A stretch of DNA of 64,000 bases, taken from NCBI GenBank assembly GCA_024195265.1, contig JAJLRJ010000007.1:11428828-11492827 (forward strand). The letters are read 5' to 3'. Origin of the DNA: Dendrophyllia cribrosa (taxonomy: Eukaryota > Cnidaria > Anthozoa > Scleractinia > Dendrophylliidae). The translations under genes and the position numbers were made by a program. The notes beneath the pieces were generated by a model that saw only the letters and a program-made list of their open reading frames with translations, was not told where the DNA came from and made no database searches. Positions 38,633 to 49,189 of this stretch are shown here, in pieces (the stretch's first letter is position 1; each line of letters opens with the position of its first letter).

Positions 38633-39449
38633 AATGCTGAAATGACTGAAATGGGGATACAGTTTTCGGTTGTGTTTTCCATTTGGAAACAAACACACAA
38701 GGACAACCTTTTTCGTGTAATCAGTAACAGGTTTTTTAGTCACCATTGCCCTTTTTAAATTTCCCTTCGTTAAGCTTCTTCTCATTTTTAGTCCAGCTGA
38801 GGACAATTTTCCCTAACAACGAGTTGCGTGTCCGTATGTTGAGATTGTTGTTTCTTTGAACGATTACTGTTATTTAGTGTTTTGTTTTTAACAGCGACCT
38901 CGTTCCCAGTTGTGTAACATTATACCGTCTCCACATAGTTTTTGGGACATGGGCACCTTTAGCAATCACCACGGCAACGTCCCTTCAAAAATAATAGTAA
39001 ATAAATGATATTTCTTGAAAATAATGCGCAGTTTATCTCAGCTAGTTCAATTTGTATGATAATGTGGCAGAGCTATCTGGGAGCAGAATGTGTTGGCTCG
39101 TCTTCGGCATCGCAGTCATGGCTGCTAAATGTGCCCATTAAGGAATGGGCGCACTCTTTATTCCAGTCATTTATGATCACTAATTTTACATGGTGATACT
39201 TAGTATGGAGTTCAGTGTTATAGAAGAGCTTCTTTTCAACATAAAAACTGAATAATGTAAGTGCTCCCGACAGCTGCCCATTTCTCTGATTTATTTGTAC
39301 ACTCAAAACTCGTTGCATGTCCGAGTCTGTTTTTCACTCAAGCTGTTCCATGGGCATTTCAGATTTCTACATATAAAGTGTCCTGGATTTACTGGCGTTT
39401 GCATTTAGTAAGGATCTGAGGGCGCCATCGTCGGTACCCATTTTAAACA

Positions 39450-39604
39450 CCTGGGCCCAGTTGTTCAAAACGTGGATAGCGCTATCAACCGGATTAATCA
39501 CTATCCGTTGGATAGCGCAATGGGTTTTGTTAACGTTTATCCATTGGATAGTGATTTATCCGGTAGATAGCGTTATTCACTTTTTGAACAACTGGGCCCT
39601 GGGC
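39450..39604. mobile_element. Hairpin MITE GGGCCCAGTTGTTCAAAACG
   Basis: GGGCCCAGTTGTTCAAAACG is inverted at the right as TTTTTGAACAACTGGGCCC. Internal GTGGATAGCGCTATC..GATAGCG units form further hairpins. A second, partial end (GGGCCCGGCTGTTCAAAG) directly follows at 39600. It is inserted in the 8.28-kb element. Confidence 0.85.
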
Positions 39605-39769
39605 CCGGCTGTTCAAAGAGAGGATATCCCTTAATTAGTATCCCTATCTTGAGTAGCAAACCGCGAAAAAATGCAGGGAAATAACGACTTTACTGCTCCG
39701 CCTAACACTGCAAAAGATCCAACTTTTTTAAAACTTTAAAAAGTGTTTACCGAGTTGACGGCTGTGTAG

Positions 39770-39955
39770 CCGCGTGTGTGGCGTGTCATACGCGCCCGCG
39801 AGCTAGCTAGTCCTGCGCGACGGCGGAGGTCGGGCACACGCGCGCCCGCGAAACATTCCGCTAGCCATGACCATGAAAAATGAGGGCATAGGTTCTATGA
39901 GTATGGGGCTGCGCAGCCGGGCCTTCGGCCCGGCGAGTGCTCCGCTATGAATAAG
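39770..39955. other. GC-rich patch between integrase and HECT ORF
   Basis: CpG-dense sequence (CGCGCCCGCGAGCTAGCTAG, CGGGCCTTCGGCCCGGCGAG) in an otherwise AT-rich element, with a short strong hairpin GGGCCTTCGGCCC. It could be a terminator-like or promoter island; nothing more can be said. Confidence 0.35.
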
Positions 39956-40926
39956 CTTCTTAGTGACATTGCTTCAGTAGCTGTAGTTTAGGAAACGAAG
40001 AACTACAATATGAACAACAACATGCATAAAGTAACGACCGTCAAACTAACTTCATGTTAATTATGCTCCTTTCCTTTAAAAGACAAATTTTAACACAAAC
40101 TTCTGGCTCTTAATTTAAACAGATTTGAATGTTTTGCAAATTTATGTGGATAACAAAGCCCTATACGAAACTGTTTGAAGTTGCAAGATACTTCTTCCAC
40201 AACACAAAAGTCTCTTGGACACAGCGTGGTTAAAAACTTGAGCCATACCTAAGATCCTCTCAATAGACTTGTATGAACAAATCGCCTGGTGTTATTCCAA
40301 GAACAAAAACAACAACGCACATGTTTCTCGACTGTCATTTGCACTTGACGAGATCATTCCCTAAGTTGACATACCTATCATCATGTCAAGTAATGATGTA
40401 ATTCATGCCAATTGCCCGAAAACATCGTTTACTCTTATACAAGAGCTAATACTGTTAATGCAGCCGTAGTGGAACAGTTGAATCAACTGTCATGAATTTT
40501 GTAGTCTCTTGTAGATTAATTCTATCTACCCCAATTGCGTGATTAATACATAAAAACTGGTAAATGGCGTTCTTCATGAGCTGTGATAAGCTATGAAAAG
40601 CTTCTGGATTTCATACAAGCCTCTCCAGAGCTGTCCTGCGTTTTTTATTTGCCTTACCGGTGAAATATACTTTCGAGCATTGCACTTTTTCTATCTCTTA
40701 ATACTTAGGTGCATGGTACAAATTAAAGAAAAATCACTTTCCCTCTGCTTCAGCTACAAACTGAGGAAAGGTACCTCATTGGTCGGTAAATGTTCATGCT
40801 TGTCACCCACCATAATAGAAAAATTCGCAACCAGACAGAAACATAACAGAAATTGGACATGAGAAGAGAACAGTCTCTTATACGACGAAAACAGTAGTGT
40901 TTTGAGGAAGAATGAATGTCAGCTCC

Positions 40927-41235
40927 TTAAAGTGCTGTGAAACGCCAAGATTCTGGGGCAAGCAGTGTGTTTTCCATCTGCACTCTGAAATCAGTATAAG
41001 CACTGTATCCGCCATCTGGAAGATCAGTGATTGCAGAGCAGGTGTGAATAAAAACCATGGGAACGGTTCCAGCATGCGCATGAAATACAATCTTGACATT
41101 CTTCACCACTGGCAAATTGCTCCCCGTTACGTATCGGAGGAACAACTGCAACTCCTTGGGTGAACCGACACCCAGAACGCAAGGTAGTTTCATAATACTT
41201 CCCTTTGAATTGTCTACAATGATGGGGTTTGACAA
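40927..41235 (-). CDS. HECT-type E3 ubiquitin ligase C-lobe-like ORF
   Basis: 102 codons. PKELQLFLRYVTGSNLP is followed by VKIVFHAHAG..VFIHTCSAITDLPDGGYSAY and DFRVQMENTL, ending ESWRFTAL. The order FLRFVTG - (H)TC - LP..Y..Y - F matches the HECT C-lobe, with C in HTC as the thioester cysteine, as in G2E3-like proteins. The N-lobe is absent, so either upstream exons exist (the frame starts beside the inverted arm) or only the C-terminal exon was captured. Its 5' block has a truncated copy at 36.74 kb. Ligase function cannot be claimed without the N-lobe. Confidence 0.6.
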   Translation of the reverse strand: MSNPIIVDNSKGSIMKLPCVLGVGSPKELQLFLRYVTGSNLPVVKNVKIVFHAHAGTVPMVFIHTCSAITDLPDGGYSAYTDFRVQMENTLLAPESWRFTAL

Positions 41236-41519
41236 AGCTTTTCCTTTTTTGAGGAAACATGAAATTATTATTATTATTATTATTATTATTTATTTATTTG
41301 TTTATTATATATGCAGGCAGTCAGGTGTATACGAACTATATGTTACAATAACGTTAACAGGAGGAAGGTAAAGTTCAAAACTTACTGCTTCTGTACTTTA
41401 TCGTTTTTTGTCCGCCATATTGGAAATACAGAAATTTGTTGTCACGTGGTATGACTGTAATCTTTAGACTTACTTTGGATCAGATTTAAATCTTTGGATC
41501 CGCAGTGAAAAAAAAAATG

Positions 41520-42003
41520 GATCCATTACATAGCTAAATATTTGGATCCAGAGTAAAAACTTTGGATCCGGAGTTATGACATTGGATCCGGAGTAAAAAC
41601 TTTGGATCCGGAGTTATAACATTGGATCCGGAGTAAAAACTTTGGATCCAGAGTAAAAACTTTGGATCCGGAGTTAAAACTTTGGATCCGGAGTTATAAC
41701 TTTGGATCCCAAGTTATAACTTTGGATCCGGAGTTAAAACTTTGGATCCGGAGTTATAACATTGGATCCCAAGTTATAACTTTGGATCCGGAGTTAAAAC
41801 TTTGGATCCGGAGTTAAAACTTTGGATCCGGAGTTTTAACTTTGGATCCGGAGTTATAACATTGGATCCGGAGTTAAAACTTTGGATCCGGAGTTATAAC
41901 TTTGGATCCGGAGTTATAACATTGGATCCGGAGTTAAAACTTTGGATCCGGAGTTAAAACTTTAGATCCGGAGTTATAACTTTGGATCCGGAGTAAAAAC
42001 AGT
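41520..42003. repeat. 20-bp minisatellite, right arm (~24 copies, inverted)
   Basis: Unit TTTGGATCCGGAGTTATAAC is the reverse complement of the left-arm unit, with additional variants (GGATCCCAAGTTATAAC, GAGTAAAAAC). It is about one third the length of the left array. Confidence 0.96.
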
Positions 42004-42164
42004 GGATTCAATAGCTGAATGAAATTATTGAATATTTGGTATAATAACTTTCGATGCAAAGAAACTTTTTTTTTCTTCAAGCAAACGCTTTTTTCTTCTT
42101 ACATTAGATGTCACTTACGGGCCACCGTAGATCTGACTACGTAAAAAATAGACTTTGCGAGACA

Positions 42165-43706
42165 CCATCACGACAGAAACTAATAAACTAGGATCGCAAC
42201 CCTGGACAGCTGTTTTGTTGCTTTGTCCATCTACATTTCTCTTTGCGAGACATCTTTGCGATACGATGGGCTCTTTACTCCCCGGAACGTGTGATGTGGC
42301 AACGCGTGATTCGGGTAACAAGTGAGTATATATGGTAATACGGAACCTGATACACCCTGGATCCAGAGGTCCATTCTGTGAATATCATGAGTAAAAATGG
42401 AAACCGGTGAATTCGCCCACAAGCAAACTCGCCCACAACAAACTCGCCCACACAGAAGACGACTCGCCCACACGATATCAGTTAACTCGCCCACATCGAG
42501 AAAATTTGTCTTATCCAAAATCAATTCACGTTCTAATGTTAACACGTAAACAGCGCGTAGACTAAGTTTTAGTTTGTCGCGCGCCAAAATTTGGTTAGTC
42601 ACACACGCATGCTAACGTCCAGTTCGCAAAACGTTAGTCACACACGCATGCTAACGTCCAGTTCGCAAACGTCTTACGATAAACATGTTTATTAATAAAA
42701 TCTACAAGTCTTCAACTTCTGCGTTAAGATTGTTGTTCATTCACGTTCTAATGTTAGTTCGCTAACACCTTAGGTTACTTACTTGTTTGTGACATTCATT
42801 CTCGCCGACGCCAACACGCAAACAGCGCGTAGACTAAGTTTTAGTTTGTCACGCACCAAAATTTTGTTAGTCACACACGCATGCTAACGTCCAGTTCGCA
42901 AAACGTTAGTCACACACGCATGCCAAGTACCGCTCCTTTCAAGAGAAGATCTTTAAGACGTGGGACGAGTTCCAGGAAAAGAAGAAGGACGCAGAGCAAC
43001 TTCTACGCGCATGTGCGCGTCTAAATGGGCCAGTTAGGGCCAATTAGGAACATTTTTTTATAATTTTAACATAATGTATATAGCAACTCTTTTTAGCTTT
43101 TTCAAATTGATAAATAGTTTTTCAAATGTATCGCGTATTAGCATAAAAGTGTATAGTAAAGACTTTTTAGCTTAGTAAGACAATGTAAATAAAGAAAAGC
43201 TTAGTAACAGACACAGTGTAAATAAAGAAACGGCGAAATGGAAAATTTTCTGTTTACTGATTGCTCGCAGTGTGAACTGAAATAACTTTCCTAGTGTTTT
43301 CTTCTCAAGTGTTATCAAATCGTCGAAAATAGTCGCCTCTAAATCAGCTTCCGGGCCGTCAAATGAGCTTTATAACAAGTGTAGTGTACAGCGGATATAC
43401 GCGGGAAACGTCCGGGAAATTGAAACAGCAAGTGACTTTGTGTCGTACGGCGAACAAATTACAAATTAAGTTTGGTTGACTTTATACAAGCCTTTATGTC
43501 GGTGAATCACTATAGCAAGCAAGCATTCACTGGTAGCTTTTTTGTGTGGGCGAGTTAACTAATATCGTGTGGGCGAATCATCTTCTGTGTGGGCGAGTTT
43601 GTTGTGGGCGAGTTTGCATGTGGGCGAATTGACCGTAATTCTTACGACAGAAACCGATAAAGTAGGATCGCAACCGTGGACAGCTGTTTTGTTGTTATTG
43701 CAACTC
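42165..43706. repeat. ~60-bp direct repeat flanking the TCGCCCACA element
   Basis: ACGACAGAAACTAATAAACTAGGATCG..GACAGCTGTTTTGTTG at 42171-42225 recurs with few changes at 43644-43700. It is too long for a simple target duplication, so it may be an older duplication into which the TIR element inserted. Confidence 0.6.
42410..43630. mobile_element. 1.22-kb TIR element with iterated TCGCCCACA ends
   Basis: The left end 42410-42497 and right end 43543-43630 are inverted copies of an ~87-bp block made of five or six AA(T/C)TCGCCCACA phrases. Internally, GTTAGTCACACACGCATGCTAACGTCCAG and GCGCGTAGACTAAGTTTTAG blocks are each repeated two to four times. A detached end, ACGGTCAATTCGCCCACATGC, is at 43834-43857. 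No coding frame was recognised. Confidence 0.85.
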
Positions 43707-44053
43707 TTCAGCACGGTGTGCCCGCGCAAATAGATTACATAATGACCCGTTCACCATATCAGGTTTAGCTTGGGTGCCAGAGGTTTTTTTTAGTGAAAAC
43801 TAGCGAGTTTGATGCGGTTAATTTTTACGAATTACGGTCAATTCGCCCACATGCAAACGTCAAGCGCAAAAGGACGCTGTGTGACCGGATGTTTGCAATT
43901 GTAGCCATGGAAGCTGAGAAAATATTTATTAATTCAATTACCATCCTTCAGGCTAGACACTGACGTCTGTTTCGGGTAAAGTGTGAAGCAGCTGTTAACA
44001 GGCTTATTTTCTTCAGAACTGTACAGACTGACAGTATACCTTATTGCTAGAGA

Positions 44054-45517
44054 ATGGAAGATCAAAATGATGAGAGTGCGAAACAGAACTCTTCCGCGGA
44101 AGTCCTAACGAAAGAAATGGGCAAATTGTCCTTTTCGCCGAACATAGTTAACTATGCGCCGAATGAGCAAACACCTGAGCAACCTGAGAAATTTGAAAGT
44201 AAAACCAAAGATACTGCTGGTAATACATCAAGACAACTCTTCCCTAGTCCCGCTTCAACTGATACAGCTGAGACGACCGATGGAGAATGGTTAAAGGAAC
44301 ATCCGTGGGAAAATGAAGCACCAGATGATGATTCAAAGAAGATGTCAAATAGAGTTAAAAAGTCAACAGTTTATACCGTGCCGGAAGACTGGTGTACCAA
44401 AGATGAAGTTGAACTGGATAAGATATATTCTGAACTCCCAAAGTTTATAGAACAGATGAAGGGACCTTCAAGTCGGCAAGACCTGGATTGTTTATTGGAG
44501 ACTAGAAACCTATACGGAGTAATGCAGTTGACTGCATGTAATTCTGGTACTCCACATATACTGGAATTAGTTCAAGAGAAAGAAGGTGTCAAACCAAAAG
44601 ACAAGCGTTCTGATCGTACGCGTGAACAGGATGATAAGTACAAGGCTTTTTCTGTAGCGCCTGAAGCAAAAAATAATATTCCGTTATCGGAAAAAGAATA
44701 TTGGTATCTTGACTGTGAATACATGTTAAAAATGAGTTTACCCGCAGAGAAATCAAAATGGTTCATGCTTGAGAACGGATCGAAGCGCATCAGAGAGATT
44801 ATTCCTAAAAAGAAAGATGAACGATGGATTTTCATACCCTCTTACCGCCGGTCAGAGATTGCTTTGTTGGATTGGCCAAAAGATGATATTGTAACAGAAG
44901 AATCGACCATCAGGATAATAGTAGTGAGGCCTTCCCAGTTTGACAAGTACGTGGAGAAATGTGGGCAAATGTTTCCTGTCATCAGCCTCCCACAAGACGA
45001 GATTGGAGTGGGTTACCCAAGATTCTGGATCCAAAAAATTGCTCTTCGTTTGAAGTTGGATTTCATTTGGATGATTGATGACAGTGTCGAGTGCTTCTAT
45101 GAATACAATCCTGAAAAGCCTCCTCCTGACAAAGATTACAAAAAATACAGACGCCGACCATTTGGACGTGTTTTCAAGCATATTGAAAAGTTGGTAAAGG
45201 AAAGTAAAAGCACTATTGCGGCCATGAGTCCAAGAGTATTTAGGGGCACACTGACACGAGAGGGTGCGCTGAATGATCCGTTTGTTTGTTCACCTCCAAG
45301 ATGTGCTGTGTTTCTTAACCTTAAGGCACTAAAAGAAAAGGATGTTTACTATCGACCTGAACTTAAACATAAAGAAGACATGATGTTCGGATACGAATGC
45401 GAACAAAATGGACTTAAAGTTTTTCTTGATAACCGCATTCACCTGCAAGATCATCACTGGAAGGACACTGGAGCAATGAGTCCTTCTGTTCAACAGCACC
45501 AGACAGAAGATACTTAA
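44054..45517 (+). CDS. TET-associated glycosyltransferase (TAGT/GREB1-like) domain protein, 487 aa, single exon
   Basis: Intact 487-aa frame. Residues 1-110 are polar and low-complexity. From about residue 257, RWIFIPSYRRSEIALLDWP, IRIIVVRPSQFDKYVEKCG, ISLPQDEIGVGYPRFWIQKI and LKLDFIWMIDDSVECFYEY look like a GT-A nucleotide-sugar-binding fold, with IDDS as the metal-binding DxD-like motif. CSPPRCAVFLNL and a final KEDMMFGYECEQNG..HLQDHHW continue the domain. I relate it to the TET-associated glycosyltransferase family, also seen at the GREB1 C-terminus; this is recall, not alignment. Substrate is unknown. An acceptor-like TTTTCTTCAG at 44008-44017 suggests a 5' UTR intron. The lack of coding introns suggests a retrogene, transfer or a transposon-borne gene. 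Confidence 0.62.
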   Translation: MEDQNDESAKQNSSAEVLTKEMGKLSFSPNIVNYAPNEQTPEQPEKFESKTKDTAGNTSRQLFPSPASTDTAETTDGEWLKEHPWENEAPDDDSKKMSNRVKKSTVYTVPEDWCTKDEVELDKIYSELPKFIEQMKGPSSRQDLDCLLETRNLYGVMQLTACNSGTPHILELVQEKEGVKPKDKRSDRTREQDDKYKAFSVAPEAKNNIPLSEKEYWYLDCEYMLKMSLPAEKSKWFMLENGSKRIREIIPKKKDERWIFIPSYRRSEIALLDWPKDDIVTEESTIRIIVVRPSQFDKYVEKCGQMFPVISLPQDEIGVGYPRFWIQKIALRLKLDFIWMIDDSVECFYEYNPEKPPPDKDYKKYRRRPFGRVFKHIEKLVKESKSTIAAMSPRVFRGTLTREGALNDPFVCSPPRCAVFLNLKALKEKDVYYRPELKHKEDMMFGYECEQNGLKVFLDNRIHLQDHHWKDTGAMSPSVQQHQTEDT

Positions 45518-46013
45518 GATACTTAATCTTGAAAACTCGCCAGACCCTATTTTAATGTCTGCACTTGCCATGTAACCCGAAGCAGAAAGTTTGGAGTCGC
45601 GGTTTCTCTTTTTCTTATAATTTTCTCGATGTGAAGTCCACGCAACAGCGTCAAAACTATCCCCAATTTTATTATTGTATTATTCATCTAATTATAAACA
45701 AAATAATTATTCTAGCTTGTTTCTTAACCTAAAGCCATAAAAGAAAATTACAATTTCCCTTTTTTTTTTATTCAGACAGATCATTAGGTAAGTCTGATCA
45801 AAAGAAAATTATTATTGTTACTTTTATGCTGACTTGGAATTCTTGTTCAAGATATTTAAATGTTCCAAAACCAAAGCAATAATAGTAACATAGTCAGTAA
45901 TTTGCATCCAGCAGTTTACTTCTTAGTGTGACAAGATATGATATTTTAAATCAGTTAAACATATAAGACATTGGAATTTTATAGGTTAACTCAGTACTAA
46001 TCAATGAACTAAG

Positions 46014-47760
46014 GGACGGACCATTAGATTTTTGAGGGGGGGGTTGGGCAAATACCAAAAAAAAATTCGAGCACGGCCTTGAACTGCAAAAAAAATATCG
46101 TACAAAACAAAAACCCCAGGAAAAAAAATTCCTGCAAAGCTTTATAGTTTTAGAACAATATTTTATATCCAGAAGCAGATGGTCAGAACACAAATAAATC
46201 ACACTGACGTTGTAGAATGTTAGCGACTTATATGCACTTGGGGAGGATCAAATGTTCTATCTTTTCATTGGCTTGTTTAGTTTAGCCAATAACAATGGTT
46301 TATTTTTGACCCGACGTAAGTTGTGTTTCTTTGTAGGCTTTTTAGCTGATTTCATAAGCATGTAAGATATTTTCTGACACAAGGAATCAGAGGAATGGCT
46401 CTTTTATAGTTGTACAGTGGCATTGTAGGTACATGTATATCTCAATGGATGAGAAATACTTTATGTGTTGTACAACAAGCTTGTAATTGCAGGGGCGGCG
46501 CTACCGGTGGGGCAGGTGGGGCATTTGCCCCACCAACTTTCGACAGCTCAAAATGGCGGTGGGCGGTAATGAATAGTGTAGCAACATCCTTTGACCAGAT
46601 CCGATGGCGGGGCGCTTTAATGCATTAGAGTTTGCAAAATAAATATTCCGTTAATTAATCAAAAGCCTACAATTTTAGCATCGGAGATATTGTGACTGAC
46701 TTTAGACTGGAGATTGGATATTGTGAACCAAGCATTTCAATACCCCTTGAGTTACTCGGACGTCAGCTATCGGACTCCAGCTACCGACAAATCCATCAAA
46801 CAAATCCATCAATGCTGTGAGTTAGCGCTCGGCCTCTGCCCTAAGAAGGCTCAAGACATATCTACGAACAAACTATGTCACAAGAAAGATTAAATCATTG
46901 CATTATCCAGACATTGCATTAACTGACAAATTGAACATGGCTGATATTGGAAATCAGTTTCTTTTTGCCTCCAATGACAGAGAAAATCGCTTTGGAACAT
47001 GGCTGATATTGGCTCAATATTGGAAATCAGTTTCTTTCTGCCTCCAATGACAGAGAAAATCGCTTTGGAAAATTCGTTTCCAAAGCCTTCCCAAACTGAA
47101 AAGAATTGACAGAGAATATTCGAGTGACAGTCGAATTTACTTTGAACAAACAACCAAAATGGAGTTACACCCAAGTTTCAGAAAGTGTTTCGTGTACATG
47201 TACTTTTCATGATAATTAAACTGAACTCAAAGCTGGCCTTGGAAACTGTTTCTCGGTCTCAGGAACGCTAGAAATAGCATTTCAGAGAGTTTCATTTAAA
47301 AAATTTCCAGGGGGAGCATGCCCCCGGACCCCCCTAGAAACTCGCGCCTTCGGCGCTCGGCACGGCAGATTCGCCCCACCAACATTATATTTCAGGCGCC
47401 ACCACTGTAATTGTAAGATGGTTGGGTGTACTACGACGGGCTGTGGAAGCGACATCAACAGGGGGCTGGTGTAAAGAAAATTGTAGGGGCAGTTACAACA
47501 CCGCGGCCAGGCTTCATGCTATCAAGCTGCTGTTACATCACATCTGACTTGCTATAGTATTCCTGTCTCTAGTATGGACTTTCTAGTATTCCTAACACGT
47601 ATGTGTCAGGCATTAAAACATATAGACTCGCAAAAAAAAATTTCATGCAAGCAAATCATGGCAAAAAAAAAAAATCCTGCACAGTCTTGAGCGTAGAGAA
47701 AGAATATCCTGCACCAAAAAATTGCCCAACCCCCCACTCAAAAATCTAATGGTCCGTCCC
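46014..47760. mobile_element. 1.75-kb TIR element GGGACGGACCATTAGATTTTT, TAA target duplication
   Basis: GGGACGGACCATTAGATTTT at the left is inverted at the right (AAAAATCTAATGGTCCGTCCC); TAA lies outside both ends. The 3-bp TAA/TTA target suggests a PIF/Harbinger-like element. A-rich subterminal phrases (CCTGCAAAG, CAAAAAAAAA) also mirror each other. A further element is nested at 46491-47407. Confidence 0.82.
46491..47407. mobile_element. Nested TIR element CAGGGGCGGCGC, ~0.9 kb
   Basis: CAGGGGCGGCGC and GGCGCCACCACTG are inverted ends, with GGGGCATTTGCCCCACCAAC / CGCCCCACCAAC subterminal. TAATTG lies on both sides as a probable target duplication. At 46934-47070 an ~70-bp block (ATTGGAAATCAGTTTCTTTY to AATCGCTTTGGAA) is tandemly duplicated. 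Confidence 0.75.
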
Positions 47761-48043
47761 TAAGCCCTTAAATACCTTACAGATAGCTTTGATGTAAATT
47801 AAAGCTTATGGCATGCAACTATGAGAAGCTAGAAATTCCTAAATGTAGGACTAGCATGCATGGGGCATTACATTTCATACAGAAGCACAAAATTTAGAAC
47901 TTGCTAGAAATGAACATGGAGTAATTAGTTAAACCTTAGAGAGTTAGTCCTGGACAGGTGGTTCAGGTACATGTAGTTAGCACTCACTTTATTTACAGTT
48001 TACAATAATTACTTTTCTCTTTTTCTATTTACAGTAAATTAGT

Positions 48044-48064
48044 TGGGTTAGGGTTAGGGTTAGA
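48044..48064. repeat. Short interstitial TTAGGG run
   Basis: GGGTTAGGGTTAGGGTTAG, three metazoan telomere repeats. Too short to mean more than chance or an old repair event. Confidence 0.7.
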
Positions 48065-48501
48065 ATAATTAATGTAACTTTAATTTAGTAGTAACCTAGC
48101 AGAAAAATTATTTCTGAAAACCCTTTAGGCAGATGACTAATAAATTGTATTGTTTGTACTACATAAAATATATGGTACTTTCTTAATCCCTAATCTAACA
48201 AACGCTCTCTTAGTGAAGGATACAATAATTATCGCCCCCTCAACCAAACACACAAAATCACAATGTTTAACATGTTGAGTGTAGTTGTTGATCAATTGAT
48301 TTATATGAAGTTGTATACTTTCAATTCATATTCCTTTTGATAGTAACATCTTTGGACGGTAAACTGACCAATTGATGCCTTGATGATTCTTGCCTGGTTT
48401 AGCGTTATTATTATGTCCTTGCAGAAAGTGTTTTTAAAAAATTTGCCTATAATATTATTAACGGATATTGAGATTTTCCGGTGTATGCCTGTTATCTTAT
48501 A

Positions 48502-48688
48502 CACCGAATGCAAATATGGCGGCTGATTTATTATTTTTTTATATGTATGTTAATTTGCCTCACTAGCCTCATAATTTTCAGAGTTAACATTCTTTTGAAC
48601 TTTGCACATGCTAACAAGGCCAGTGAGGCTAATTAACATACACATAAAAGAAATTAAAATAAATCGGCTGCTATATTTGCATTCGATG
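48502..48688. mobile_element. MITE family C, 187 bp, TA target duplication
   Basis: CACCGAATGCAAATATGGCG and its inverted partner GCTATATTTGCATTCGATG are flanked by TA. Internal CTCACTAGCCTCATAATTTT and GGCCAGTGAGGCTAATTAAC also pair. It is the short relative of the 1.63-kb element in SHMT intron 4. Confidence 0.88.
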
Positions 48689-49189
48689 TATACTCAGTGT
48701 CAGCATTCTGATTGGACAGAAGGAAGTGCAGTCCTGATGTAACTGTATATAATAGTGCAGAACATGAAAATTTGTAAGTCTGTCAACTTCTGCACTCCTA
48801 TTCTATCCAATCACAAATGGAGAAATAATAACATTTAAGTTGCATCACTAGTGAAGATTTCCAGAAAATCCAAAGAAACCTGTAGACCCCTTTCTACCTC
48901 GGTAGTTCGCCATATACTTTGGAAATCTTAACCCTTGGATGTACACCATCACCTTGGATTTTACTCAAAATTCAAATTTATCAAAAAAAAGTGGGGAAAT
49001 TAAAATTTTGTTATGCCAGAATTGTAAATAATTAAACAATTTTATGCTTTTTGGTAGCATTTTTAAGCCAAAAAAGATAAAAGACCTGTCTTCTTTATTC
49101 AAAAATGGCTTGACCTTATGCTACTTATGATGTCATATCTATCATTACCATAGCAACCAATTGTGACAAATGCTCTTGGAAAATAAATT

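Larger units (their letters stand above)
33849..42129. mobile_element. 8.28-kb TIR element with subterminal minisatellites, integrase and HECT ORF
   Basis: The ends start TACGGTGGCCCGTAAGTGAC and are inverted; the hexamer GATCTG lies directly outside both (33843-33848 and 42130-42135), a 6-bp target duplication. Each arm then has a related ~130-bp block, a 20-bp minisatellite in inverted orientation, and a second ~220-bp inverted block (about 35440-35665 and 41235-41480) that includes AATATGGCGGACAAAAAACG. The middle carries a DDE integrase pseudogene (+) and a HECT C-lobe ORF (-). The 6-bp duplication and TAYGG-like end recall IS3EU-type or Polinton-type integration; assignment is inference. 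Confidence 0.82.

Noticed and set aside
48044..48064. Telomere boundary
   Set aside because: Only about three TTAGGG units embedded in ordinary sequence.
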